From: Acetobacteraceae bacterium
GTDB taxonomy: Bacteria > Pseudomonadota > Alphaproteobacteria > Acetobacterales > Acetobacteraceae
Assembly: GCA_003506895.1 (NCBI GenBank)
Contig: DNXO01000093.1
Coordinates: 1-27,456, forward strand
DNA length: 27,456 bases
Direction: 5' to 3'
Under the pieces are notes generated by a model. It searched no databases, was not told where the DNA came from, and saw only the letters and a program-made list of their open reading frames with translations. Every line of letters starts with the position of its first letter. Position 1 is the stretch's first letter. Positions 1 to 7,707 of the stretch are shown here, piece after piece. Both the position numbers and the translations under genes were made by a program.

Positions 1-139
1 TTTCGGCGCGCTGCTCACATTTGTCCGCTTCGCTCAGGCAAAACAGGCGCATCGCCCGCAGGGTCGCGGCCTCTGCCTCGATGCGCCACAAGGCTGCACG
101 CCGGGTCAACGAATCCGGATCGTAGTTATTTATATTCAT
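1..139 (-). CDS. Small hypothetical protein, N-terminal part (runs off window)
   Basis: An open frame starts with ATG at 139 and stays open to the window edge, giving at least 46 codons (start MNINNYDPDSLTRRAALWRI). It is too short to stand out by length, but a strong purine-rich ribosome binding site (GGAGAGGAG at 141-149) sits directly before the ATG. The visible part is charged and probably helical (Leu/Ala/Glu/Arg-rich) with two cysteines, and shows no signal peptide or membrane segment. It lies downstream of the TRAP permease on the same strand with a 126-base gap, so it may or may not belong to that operon. I do not recognise the family and propose no function. Confidence 0.55.
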   Translation of the reverse strand, partial: MNINNYDPDSLTRRAALWRIEAEAATLRAMRLFCLSEADKCEQRAE

Positions 140-265
140 GCTCCTCTCCTTCGCTGAACCGGAGGGGAAGTTAGCAGCAATGTGTTGCAAACTGGTTTCG
201 GTTGGGCGGACGGAGCGTGTTCCGCGCGTGGCGCGTGAGAGCGGAGTTGGGAGGTAGCGCCCCCT

Positions 266-2143
266 TCAGAGGAACCCGACCGAGAGCCAAGGGACCGCCG
301 CGACGATGATCAGCGCGACCACGAGTGCGAAGATATACGGCCAAATCCGCCACAAGGCGTCGTCGGGTGATATCTTTCCGATCGCGCAGGCGCCGTAGAA
401 CCCGACCCCCAGCGGGGGTGCGAACAGTCCGATGCCCATCGCCAGGATCACCACGATCGAATAGTGGACCTCATGCACGCCCATCGCCCGGGCGACCGGC
501 AGCAGCAACGGGCCGAACAGCAGGATGGCGGGGATTCCTTCCAGCACGCTGCCCAGGAAGATGAACGTCACGATGGTGATTGCCATGAATCCCGCACGTC
601 CGCCCGGCACGTTGGCCATGCCGTCCACCAGCCAGTTGGAGAATCCGGACTGGGTCAGGGCCCAGGCCATGGCCGTGGCGGTGCCGACGATCAGCATCAC
701 GGCGCCGGTCAGTGCGACGGTTTCCACCAGCAGCGGATAGATCCGTCGCCAGTCGAACTGCCGGTAGATGAAGATGCCCAGAATGGCGGTATAGACGACG
801 CCGACGGTTGAAACCTCGGTCGCGGTTGCCACGCCGCGCACGACGGCGGCGCGGATCACAAAGGGCAGGGTCAGGCCGGGCAGGGCGACCAGAAAGGTGC
901 GCAGGATCACGGCGCGCGGCGCGCGGGTGCGACCGCCGGTGTCCTCTTTGCGCGACCGCCACCAAGCCACCGCCACCAGCGCGATCGCCGCGACCAGCGC
1001 GGGCAGCAGGCCGCCGGTGAACAGCGCCGAGATCGACACGTTGGTCACCGATCCGATGGTGATCAGCACCAGCGATGGCGGGATGGTCTCCGACATCGCG
1101 CTGGAGGTTGCCAGCAGCGACGCAAGTTCGCCCGGATGCTGGCCGCGGCGGCGCATTTCGGGAAACAGCACGGGGGCCACGGCGGCCATGTCGGCGGCCT
1201 TGGAGCCGGAAATGCCCGAAACCAGGTACATCGCGCCGAGCAGGACATAGGACAGGCCGCCTTTGACGTGGCCGACCAGCGCGACCAGGAAGTTGACCAT
1301 CACGCGGGCGATGCCGGTCATTTCCATCAGCAGGCCGAGGAAGACAAACATTGGCACCGACAGCAGCAGCATATTGGACATGCCGTCGTCCATGCGGTTG
1401 ACCACGACCGACAGCGGCATGTCGGTCGTGACCGACAGATACGACATCGTGGCGATGCCGAATGCGAACGCGATGGGCACGCCGATCGCTACGCAGGCGG
1501 CGACCAGCACGACGAAGAACACGAACAGGCTGCCGAACACCATGGCCGTCAGTTGCGGTTGGAATATCCGCAGCAGCAGGCTGACTCCGGCGACGACGGC
1601 CACCGCCAGGATGAAGTCGCGCCATGTCGTCGTTTCGATCAGGCGCAGGATGGCGATGATCGCCGCCAGGCTCATACCGAACAGGATGGAAACCGCGCGA
1701 TAGCCTTCGGATATGCCTAGCGTCGTCAGTTCGGTGTATCGTTGTTCGTCCAGATAGGTCATCGCCGGCACGATGATCTGCAGCACGAACGCGACCACCA
1801 CCAGCGCGCCGACCGCATTGAACCAGCGCCCCAGGCTCGGGCGCACCCAGCCCACCAGCGTGGTCAGCCGCATGTGCCCGTCGGTGCGCAGGGCGACCAC
1901 GGTGCCGAGCATCGAGAGCCACAGGAACAGGAAGTTGGCGAGCTCGTCGGTCCAGATGATCGGGTTGTTGAAGACGTAGCGGGAGACGACCCCGGCGAAC
2001 AGGATGCAGGTTTCCAGCACCACGATGACGGCGCCGACGCTTTCGGTGACGAAACCGATGCCGCGGTCGAGCATGGAGGCGAAGTGGCGAAAGCCGGTCA
2101 GGTTGGCTGGTGCCAGGGACGCGTTGGACACGCCGGTGGTCAT
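266..2143 (-). CDS. TRAP transporter fused permease (DctQ-DctM)
   Basis: This 625-residue integral membrane protein is the permease of a tripartite ATP-independent periplasmic transporter, which takes up organic acids using an ion gradient. Residues about 25-175 form the small DctQ-like four-helix domain, with the DELANFLFLWLSMLG stretch and the conserved Gly-His at 89-90. Residues about 200-620 form the large DctM domain, with GVPIAFAFGI, the SVPMFVFLGLLMEMTGI segment and a C-terminal GLFAPPLGVGF motif. The two subunits are separate genes in many bacteria; the fused form is a known variant. ATG at 2143 is preceded by AAAGGA at good spacing. It follows the dctP gene by 51 bases on the same strand, forming a two-gene operon. 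The substrate cannot be deduced. Confidence 0.93.
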   Translation of the reverse strand: MTTGVSNASLAPANLTGFRHFASMLDRGIGFVTESVGAVIVVLETCILFAGVVSRYVFNNPIIWTDELANFLFLWLSMLGTVVALRTDGHMRLTTLVGWVRPSLGRWFNAVGALVVVAFVLQIIVPAMTYLDEQRYTELTTLGISEGYRAVSILFGMSLAAIIAILRLIETTTWRDFILAVAVVAGVSLLLRIFQPQLTAMVFGSLFVFFVVLVAACVAIGVPIAFAFGIATMSYLSVTTDMPLSVVVNRMDDGMSNMLLLSVPMFVFLGLLMEMTGIARVMVNFLVALVGHVKGGLSYVLLGAMYLVSGISGSKAADMAAVAPVLFPEMRRRGQHPGELASLLATSSAMSETIPPSLVLITIGSVTNVSISALFTGGLLPALVAAIALVAVAWWRSRKEDTGGRTRAPRAVILRTFLVALPGLTLPFVIRAAVVRGVATATEVSTVGVVYTAILGIFIYRQFDWRRIYPLLVETVALTGAVMLIVGTATAMAWALTQSGFSNWLVDGMANVPGGRAGFMAITIVTFIFLGSVLEGIPAILLFGPLLLPVARAMGVHEVHYSIVVILAMGIGLFAPPLGVGFYGACAIGKISPDDALWRIWPYIFALVVALIIVAAVPWLSVGFL

Positions 2144-2194
2144 GTGTGGTCCTTTGTCGTTACCGGACAGGCTCTCGTCGTCAGGGGCAAGCGG

Positions 2195-3211
2195 CTAGGT
2201 CAGTTTACCCGCGTATTTCTCCAGCAGCGCCCAGGGCTCGTCGCCCATGCGCTTCTTCGTTTCGTCGTAGAACCCGTTCTTGCGGGCGAGATCGCGGAAC
2301 GGCTGGACATCTGGGGTGTTGAAGACCATGCCGTGCTCTTGCAGCGTCTTGGTCACGGTCTCGTTGTTACGGATCCAGTCCGCGCGCTGCAGCGTTGCCG
2401 CCTCGGTCATGTGGTGGCCGATGGTGTCCTGGATGTCGCCGGGGAGCTTCTTCCACAGACCCAGATTGAAAGAGCAATGCAGTCCGGTCCAGACATGTCC
2501 GGTCATGCTGACGTATTTCTGCACCTCGTAGAACTTCGACTCGTCGATCAGTTGCAGCGGGTTCTCCTGGCCATCCACCACCCCGGTTTGCAGGGCACTA
2601 TAGACTTCACCGAGGTTCAACGGCGTGGGCGAGGCGCCCAGGGCCTTGAACAGGCCGATCAGGGTCGGTGCGACCGGCAGGCGGATTTTCATGCCATGCA
2701 AATCGTCGGGCGTGTTGATCGGCTTGTTGCGGGAGGTGATGTTGCGGAACCCGTGGTCGAAGGCCTTTTCCAGGGCGAACAGGCCCTGTTTCTCGGCCAT
2801 GCCGCGATACCAAAGCCCCAGGTCGCCATCCATTGCTTCCCAGTTCTTGCCGTAACCCGGGAAGGCGAAGCCGACGCCCATGATGCCGCCGGCGGGATTG
2901 CGTGGGGCGAGGATATCGCCGGACAGAGAATACATCTGTAGAGCACCCGAGATCGTCTGTGCGATCATCGCCGTGTCGCCGCCCAGCGCGCTGCTGGGAT
3001 AGACCGTGTATTCGAAGCGGCCGTTGGTGGCCTCCTTGATCTTCGGCGCGGCCTCGGCGATGCGGGCGTTCATCGGGTGGGTGATGGGCAGAACGCTGCC
3101 GAATTTCCACGAGAACTCGGCCGCCTCGGCGGGCCAATGCAGGATAGCGGCAGTGGTGACGCCGGCGGCGCCGGTCATGAGTTTGCGGCGCGACAGTGTT
3201 TTCCGCGGCAT
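2195..3211 (-). CDS. TRAP transporter substrate-binding protein (DctP family)
   Basis: This 338-residue periplasmic binding protein captures the solute for the TRAP permease encoded next. The N-terminus has a twin-arginine-type signal (SRRKLMTGAAG at 7-17) with likely cleavage after AEA near residue 31, so export is probably by Tat. The family core is clear: KFGSVLPITHPMN at the mature N-terminus, the GMKIRLP segment holding the conserved ligand-binding Arg (about residue 177), and GEVYSALQTGVVDGQENPL (201-219), the usual DctP signature. AGGGAA lies about seven bases before the ATG. It is first in a two-gene operon. The ligand is unknown; TRAP systems of this family usually carry carboxylates such as C4-dicarboxylates, keto acids or aromatic acids. 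Confidence 0.94.
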   Translation of the reverse strand: MPRKTLSRRKLMTGAAGVTTAAILHWPAEAAEFSWKFGSVLPITHPMNARIAEAAPKIKEATNGRFEYTVYPSSALGGDTAMIAQTISGALQMYSLSGDILAPRNPAGGIMGVGFAFPGYGKNWEAMDGDLGLWYRGMAEKQGLFALEKAFDHGFRNITSRNKPINTPDDLHGMKIRLPVAPTLIGLFKALGASPTPLNLGEVYSALQTGVVDGQENPLQLIDESKFYEVQKYVSMTGHVWTGLHCSFNLGLWKKLPGDIQDTIGHHMTEAATLQRADWIRNNETVTKTLQEHGMVFNTPDVQPFRDLARKNGFYDETKKRMGDEPWALLEKYAGKLT

Positions 3212-3707
3212 GGTCGTTTCCCTGTAAGCCGGACGTTGTTTTGTGTCCGTGCGCGGAAACCGTGCCGGTTGGTTTGGCGAGTGTCAATTGTGGCGGGGCG
3301 TTCGCGGCGCCGGATCATTACACTCGGACGTGGAGAAATCCGGGTACGAACGGCGATGGAGGATGATTCGCGCGATCCGACCGAAGTGCCGGTGGCCTTT
3401 CCGCTGCACCTTCGCCAAGCGGGGGGCCGCCGCACCGGCAACGAACAACCGGCTCGTTCACCTTGATTTCCAGTTTCGTGGCAATTTTTATATCTATGTC
3501 GAATATACACACTTCTGGTATTCGCCCGGGGCCGGGATGGCGCCGTTCGTCTCTTACGCAAGGCGGTTGAACAAGGTTCATATGGACGTGGTTCTATTTC
3601 GGGCGGCTCTAACGGGCCTGTGTAATCTACCGGTTGCTCGCGTGGGCGTGGCGGATTGCCGCTCGATCCGTGCCGAGTTCCATGCTGGTCGCGCAGAGTA
3701 ATATCCA
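3212..3707. other. Divergent intergenic region, 496 bases
   Basis: This gap separates the minus-strand TRAP operon from the plus-strand UbiA gene and must hold both promoters. Open frames run through it on both strands, but none has a good ribosome binding site or recognisable protein. The stretch near 3478-3525 is locally AT-rich. On the minus strand a TTGACA lies at 3287-3282, but no convincing -10 box follows at 17 bases. I see no clear repeat or RNA gene. Confidence 0.4.
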
Positions 3708-5150
3708 ATGCAGAGCGCTTTGCCACTTTGTGTTGACCTGGACGGCACGCTGGTGCGGACTGATACCCTGGTCGAGGGGTTTTTCGCCCTGGCGACGAGC
3801 CGATCCATCGTTCCCGTGCTTGGGCAACTCCTGAACGGCCGCGCAGCATTCAAGCAGGCGGTCGCGGCCGCGGCGCCGCTTGACCCCGCGTTGCTGCCGT
3901 ATAACGAGACGCTGCTGGCTTATCTGCGCGAACAAAAGGACGCCGGCCGGTATCTGGTGCTGGCGACCGCGGCTGATCAGCGCGTGGCGGCTTCGATCGC
4001 CGGCCATCTTGTCTTATTCGATGAGGTGATCGCCTCCGACGGAACCCGCAACCTGAAGGGCGAGGCCAAGGGGCGCGCGTTGGTGGACCGCTTCGGCGTC
4101 AACGGCTTCTGCTATGCCGGCAACGAGCGCGCCGACCTGGCGATCTGGCGGCAGGCCGGGGCCGTGATCCTGGTGAACGCGCCTGACGGCGTGGTGGCGC
4201 GGGTGCGCGGCACGATGAAGGTGGAATTGGCCATTGCCGATCTGCCGCCCCGGGTGCCGGAACTACTCAAGGCGATGCGGCCGCATCAATGGGTCAAGAA
4301 TGTCCTGGCTTTCGTGCCGATCCTGGCGGCGCACAGTCTGACCGAGGTGTCGGCCTGGATCGGCGGTTTGATCATGTTCTTCAGTTTTTGCTGCACCGCG
4401 TCTTCAATCTACCTGATCAACGACCTGCTTGATATCCCGGCGGACCGGGCGCATGCGCGGAAGCGGCTGCGGCCGTTCGCGAAGGGGACATTGCCCGTGC
4501 CAACCGGCGCGCTGGCGGCGGTGGTCCTGCTGGTGGTTGGTCTGGCTGCGGCGCGGACCGGCGGGGTGGCCTGGATCGTCGTGATCTATGCGGCGATGTC
4601 GGTCGGTTACTCGTTCATCCTGAAACAGCTGCCGCTGGTCGATGTGTTCATGCTCGGCGCGCTTTACACGATCCGGCTGTTCGGCGGCGGCGAGGCGACA
4701 GGGCATCGGCTTAGTCTGTGGCTGTTGGGCTTTTCCAGCTTCCTGTTCCTCAGTCTGGCCTTGCTGAAACGGGTCGAGGAGCTGATGCGCGTGGAAGGTG
4801 CCGGCGGGTCGAAGGTTGCCCGTCGCGGCTACCTGGCGTCGGACGCGGCGATCATGCAGCAGTTCGGCATCGCCTCGGCTTTCGCGTCCAGCATCGTCCT
4901 GGCGTTGTATGTGCAGAACGAGGCGAGTCTTCAGGCGTACTTGTCGCCCAGCCTGCTGTGGCTGGTGGTGCCGCTGATGCTGTTTTGGCAGTGCCGGATG
5001 TGGCTCTCCGGCGCACGGGGCTACATGCATCATGACCCGATCGTTTATGCGGCGCGCGACTGGGTTTCCTGGACGATTGGCGTCGCCGTGGTGGTTGTGG
5101 TCATTGCGGCCAAGTCGCTGCCGTTTTTCGCGTCGCCGCGCGTGCCATGA
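3708..5150 (+). CDS. HAD phosphatase-UbiA prenyltransferase fusion protein
   Basis: This 480-residue protein has two parts. Residues 1 to about 170 are a HAD hydrolase with all four motifs: DLDGT (10-14), LATAAD (85-90), a Lys in GEAKG (118-122) and YAGNERADLAIW (136-147). Residues about 185-475 are a multi-helix UbiA prenyltransferase with RPHQWVKN (191-198) and the Asp-rich NDLLDIPADRAHARKR (238-253). The RPHQWVKN type resembles the branch containing decaprenyl-phosphate phosphoribosyltransferase, which transfers phosphoribose to a polyprenyl phosphate; the HAD part would then remove the 5-phosphate. That function is inferred. The stop overlaps the ATG of the small transporter that follows, so the two are translationally coupled. 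No strong ribosome binding site precedes the ATG. Confidence 0.88.
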   Translation: MQSALPLCVDLDGTLVRTDTLVEGFFALATSRSIVPVLGQLLNGRAAFKQAVAAAAPLDPALLPYNETLLAYLREQKDAGRYLVLATAADQRVAASIAGHLVLFDEVIASDGTRNLKGEAKGRALVDRFGVNGFCYAGNERADLAIWRQAGAVILVNAPDGVVARVRGTMKVELAIADLPPRVPELLKAMRPHQWVKNVLAFVPILAAHSLTEVSAWIGGLIMFFSFCCTASSIYLINDLLDIPADRAHARKRLRPFAKGTLPVPTGALAAVVLLVVGLAAARTGGVAWIVVIYAAMSVGYSFILKQLPLVDVFMLGALYTIRLFGGGEATGHRLSLWLLGFSSFLFLSLALLKRVEELMRVEGAGGSKVARRGYLASDAAIMQQFGIASAFASSIVLALYVQNEASLQAYLSPSLLWLVVPLMLFWQCRMWLSGARGYMHHDPIVYAARDWVSWTIGVAVVVVVIAAKSLPFFASPRVP

Positions 5151-5521
5151 CGCTCCCGGTCCTGGGGCTTGTCCTACTGAGCGTCTCGCTATCCGCCGTG
5201 GCGCAGGTGTTGTTCAAGTTGGGTATGTCGTCCGAGGCCGTGCGGGCCGCGTTGGCCGGCGGTTCGCCGGTTCGCACGGCGTTGGCGGTGTTCCTGAGTC
5301 CGGGCGTGTTGGGTGGGTTATCGCTGTATGGCATCGGCACGGTGCTGTGGCTGGGCGTGCTGTCACGGATCGAGGTTTCCCAGGCCTATCCGTTCGTTGG
5401 GCTGGGCTTCGTGCTCACGGCACTGATCGGTTACGCGCTGTTCGGGGATACGCTGGGGCCGACGCGGATCGGTGGGATCGCCCTGATCATGGCCGGGATA
5501 TTCCTCATTTCGCGACGTTAG
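5147..5521 (+). CDS. Small EamA/SMR-like four-helix transporter
   Basis: This 124-residue hydrophobic protein has four predicted membrane helices: about 3-22, 38-62, 70-93 and 98-118. Length and pattern fit the small multidrug-resistance/ArnE-ArnF end of the DMT superfamily: SLSAVAQVLFKLGM in helix 1, VLSRIEVSQAYPFVGLGFV in the middle and a C-terminal GIALIMAGIFLISRR. ArnE/ArnF flip undecaprenyl-phosphate-linked aminoarabinose, and related one-domain proteins flip other polyprenyl-linked sugars. The ATG overlaps the stop of the HAD-UbiA gene by four bases, so the pair probably make and translocate the same lipid-linked sugar. Such proteins normally work as dimers. The lipid flippase role is inference from context; drug export is less likely. 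Confidence 0.82.
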   Translation: MTLPVLGLVLLSVSLSAVAQVLFKLGMSSEAVRAALAGGSPVRTALAVFLSPGVLGGLSLYGIGTVLWLGVLSRIEVSQAYPFVGLGFVLTALIGYALFGDTLGPTRIGGIALIMAGIFLISRR

Positions 5522-5805
5522 GGCTTGGCCTCGGGCTGTTTCAGCAAATCTTTGCCGGATCGCGGCGTTTCATCCGTGCCGGTCGGCCGCATGGTCATGG
5601 TCGTGCCTGATCTAGTCACGTCGGCTGGCAGCGGGAGTCCCACGTCCAGAACCTGGCAGCAGGCCTGGGGGCAAACGGCGAGCGCATTGCTGATTGCCCG
5701 GCTTCCGGCACGGCTGGGGTGCTGGTCAGCAATCCGGTTTGCCTGAACGCTGCCTCAGTAGGGGCGTGCGGTTTCCAATTCGCAAGAGAAACTAGAAAAA
5801 TATCG
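5522..5805. other. Non-coding stretch after the flippase gene
   Basis: No open frame here has family resemblance or a ribosome binding site, and I found no hairpin followed by a T-run that would serve as a terminator. Base composition is GC-rich up to about 5780 and then falls sharply into the AT-rich control region of the cys operon. Confidence 0.4.
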
Positions 5806-5860
5806 CATTATACCGAATATAATGGGAATAAATATCTTATTTAATGCCTAATATTGCATT
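5806..5860 (+). promoter_or_regulatory. AT-rich tandem palindromes before the cys operon
   Basis: Three short palindromes follow each other. The first is CATTATA-ccgaa-TATAATG (5806-5824, perfect 7-base arms, 5-base spacer). The second is AATAA-atatc-TTATT (5827-5841, same spacer length). The third is AATGC-ctaatatt-GCATT (5843-5860). The centres of the first two are about 19 bases apart, roughly two helical turns. The first right arm contains TATAAT, so a regulator bound here would cover a -10 box. This is the only strongly AT-rich stretch in the window and lies 130 bases upstream of cysH. The palindromes are visible directly; the operator and promoter role is inferred. Confidence 0.45.
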
Positions 5861-5990
5861 TCAGAAGAAAACAATTCTATATTTCTTCGCATTGGCAGGC
5901 CCGGCCACACCGACCGCCGAGACACCAAAGGGCCTGAAGAACCTCCGTCCGGCGCCAGCGGCGGAGAACGACATGGAGTTGCCGCTGTAA
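5844..5990 (+). CDS. Possible 48-codon leader ORF overlapping cysH
   Basis: An ATG at 5844 opens a 48-residue frame (start MPNIAFQKKTILYFFALAGP) whose TAA overlaps the cysH ATG as TAATG. A hydrophobic stretch (ILYFFALAG) suggests a short membrane or leader peptide. Against it, no ribosome binding site precedes the ATG, and the start lies within a palindrome. Within the frame, CTCCG (5943-5947) could pair with CGGAG (5962-5966) close to the cysH start. It may be an attenuator-like leader, a coupled small protein or chance. I recognise no family. Confidence 0.22.
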   Translation: MPNIAFQKKTILYFFALAGPATPTAETPKGLKNLRPAPAAENDMELPL

Positions 5991-6808
5991 TGCCGAGCCT
6001 GTCCCCCCCAAGCCTTCGAGGCGCCCCAACCGCCCAACCCGACGTCGCCCAACCCCCGATCACCCAGTCCCCAATCACCTTGGCCGCAAGTCTCGGTACG
6101 GCTTTTCAGCCCCTGGATCCGGTGGAACGCCTGCTCCTGCTGCGGCACGCCGTTCCCGGGCCGTTAGTCTTCACAACCAGCTTTGGCCTGGAAGATCAGG
6201 CGCTGACGCATCTAATCCTGCGCTCTGAAATCGAGGCGCGGTTCGTCACCCTCGACACCGGCCGGTTGTTTCCGGAAACCCATGCCCTTTGGGCCGCGAC
6301 AGAGCGGCACTACGGTATCAGGATCGAAGGGTATTACCCCGATACCGCGGCGCTTGAGGCGCTGGTGGACGCGCAGGGCATCGACGGGTTTTACACCGGC
6401 CGCGAGGCCCGCCATGCGTGCTGCGCCGTCCGTAAGGTCGCGCCGCTGGCCCGCGCCCTGCACGGTGCGGCGGGTTGGATCACCGGCCTGCGCGCCGATC
6501 AGTCGGCGACCCGGCAGGATATGGATTTCGTCAGTTTCGATCAGGCCCGTGGCCTGCTGAAAGCCAACCCGCTGTTCGACTGGCCGCGTGATCGCATCGC
6601 GGCGCTGGTGTCGGACGAGCAGGTGCCAAGCAACCCGCTGCACCAACACGGGTTTTTGTCGATTGGCTGCGCCCCATGTACTCGGGCCGTTGCGCCGGGG
6701 GAACCGGAACGCGCCGGGCGCTGGTGGTGGGAGGACGAACAGACCAAGGAATGCGGCCTGCATCTGTCCCCGGATGGTCGCCTGGTCCGCGCGGGAGCAC
6801 ACGCATGA
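5990..6808 (+). CDS. cysH: Adenylylsulfate (APS) reductase, CysH
   Basis: This 272-residue cytoplasmic enzyme reduces activated sulfate to sulfite in assimilatory sulfate reduction. It has the paired cysteines HACCAVRK (C144, C145) and GCAPC (C227, C230) that bind a [4Fe-4S] cluster, which marks the APS-using type rather than the PAPS-using E. coli type. The C-terminal KECGLH supplies the catalytic cysteine (C255), and TTSFGLEDQ (62-70) belongs to the nucleotide-binding PAPS-reductase fold. The first 30 residues are Pro/Gln/Thr-rich and encoded by a C-rich repetitive stretch (about 6020-6078), so the true start could be later. With ATG 5990, GGAG lies 11 bases upstream. The stop overlaps the cysD start (ATGA). 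Confidence 0.93.
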   Translation: MPSLSPPSLRGAPTAQPDVAQPPITQSPITLAASLGTAFQPLDPVERLLLLRHAVPGPLVFTTSFGLEDQALTHLILRSEIEARFVTLDTGRLFPETHALWAATERHYGIRIEGYYPDTAALEALVDAQGIDGFYTGREARHACCAVRKVAPLARALHGAAGWITGLRADQSATRQDMDFVSFDQARGLLKANPLFDWPRDRIAALVSDEQVPSNPLHQHGFLSIGCAPCTRAVAPGEPERAGRWWWEDEQTKECGLHLSPDGRLVRAGAHA

Positions 6809-7707
6809 TCCCCCTGTCACGCCTGCAGCGGCTTGAAGCCGAGAGCATCCACATCTTCCGTGAAGTTGCCGCGACCTGTGACAACCCGGTGTTGCTGTAC
6901 TCCATTGGCAAGGACTCCGGCGTCCTGCTGCACCTGGCGCTGAAGGCGTTTTACCCGGCGCCGCTGCCGTTTCCGCTGCTGCACGTCGATACCACGTGGA
7001 AGTTTCGGGAGATGATCGCGTTCCGCGACCGCTGGCCGCAAGAACTGGGCTGCAAGCTGATCGTCCATGTCAATCAGGACGGCCTGCGGGCCGGGGTCAA
7101 TCCGTTTGCCTCGGGCTCCCGCCTGCATACCGACGTGATGAAGACCCAGGGCCTGAAGCAGGCGCTGGACAAATACAAGTTTGACGCAGCCTTCGGCGGC
7201 GCCCGGCGTGACGAGGAAAAATCCCGCGCCAAGGAGCGTGTTTTCTCCCTGCGCTCCGCCGAACATCGCTGGGACCCCAAGAACCAGCGGCCTGAGCCCT
7301 GGGACCTGTACAACACCCGCAAGGCGCCGGGTGAGAGTTTCCGGGTGTTTCCGTTGTCGAATTGGACCGAGGCGGATGTCTGGGACTACATCGCCCAGGA
7401 AAACATCCCGGTTATTCCGCTGTACTTCGCCGCGCCCCGACCCGTGGTGGAGCGCGATGGTATGCTGATCATGCGGGACGACGACCGTTTGGTGCTGCGT
7501 CCCGGCGAGCGTTTCGAAAGCAGGATGGTCCGGTTTCGCACCCTGGGCTGCTATCCGCTGACCAGCGCGGTCGAGAGCGACGCCACCACCTTGCCCGCCA
7601 TCATCGCTGAAATGCGCGGCTCCCGCACCTCGGAACGTCATGGCCGGGCGATCGACCATGATGGGGCGGGGTCGATGGAACAGAAGAAACAGGAAGGCTA
7701 TTTCTGA
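6805..7707 (+). CDS. cysD: Sulfate adenylyltransferase subunit 2, CysD
   Basis: This 300-residue small subunit of ATP sulfurylase makes adenylylsulfate (APS) from ATP and sulfate, driven by GTP hydrolysis in CysN. The PP-loop motif SIGKDSGVLLHLALKAF, the HVDTTWKFREM segment and GGARRDEEKSRAKERVFSLR region are all typical of CysD, and the length matches the family. The frame stays open further upstream, but ATG at 6805 gives the standard N-terminus (MIPLSRLQRLEAESIHIFRE) and a four-base overlap with the cysH stop. The TGA overlaps the cysN ATG by one base. The gene is second in the operon, so reductase and sulfurylase are made together. Confidence 0.96.
   Translation: MIPLSRLQRLEAESIHIFREVAATCDNPVLLYSIGKDSGVLLHLALKAFYPAPLPFPLLHVDTTWKFREMIAFRDRWPQELGCKLIVHVNQDGLRAGVNPFASGSRLHTDVMKTQGLKQALDKYKFDAAFGGARRDEEKSRAKERVFSLRSAEHRWDPKNQRPEPWDLYNTRKAPGESFRVFPLSNWTEADVWDYIAQENIPVIPLYFAAPRPVVERDGMLIMRDDDRLVLRPGERFESRMVRFRTLGCYPLTSAVESDATTLPAIIAEMRGSRTSERHGRAIDHDGAGSMEQKKQEGYF

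Noticed and set aside
1742..2941. 399-codon plus-strand frame opposite the TRAP genes
   Set aside because: It is the antisense shadow of the dctP and permease genes, rich in His/Gln/Asp/Gly typical of GC-rich shadows.
3265..3287. TTGACA on the minus strand as the TRAP operon promoter
   Set aside because: The -10 position after 17 bases reads CACGGT, a poor match.
3243..3701. 152-codon plus-strand frame in the TRAP-UbiA gap
   Set aside because: No ribosome binding site, odd composition and no recognisable domain; overlapping frames on the other strand are equally long.
5861..5990. Possible SAM-type riboswitch before cysH
   Set aside because: I could not match the conserved core of SAM-II or other sulfur riboswitches; only a simple hairpin is seen.
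5861..6148. Minus-strand frame with Gly-Trp repeats opposite the cysH start
   Set aside because: It is the complement of the C-rich repeat in cysH and has no start signals.
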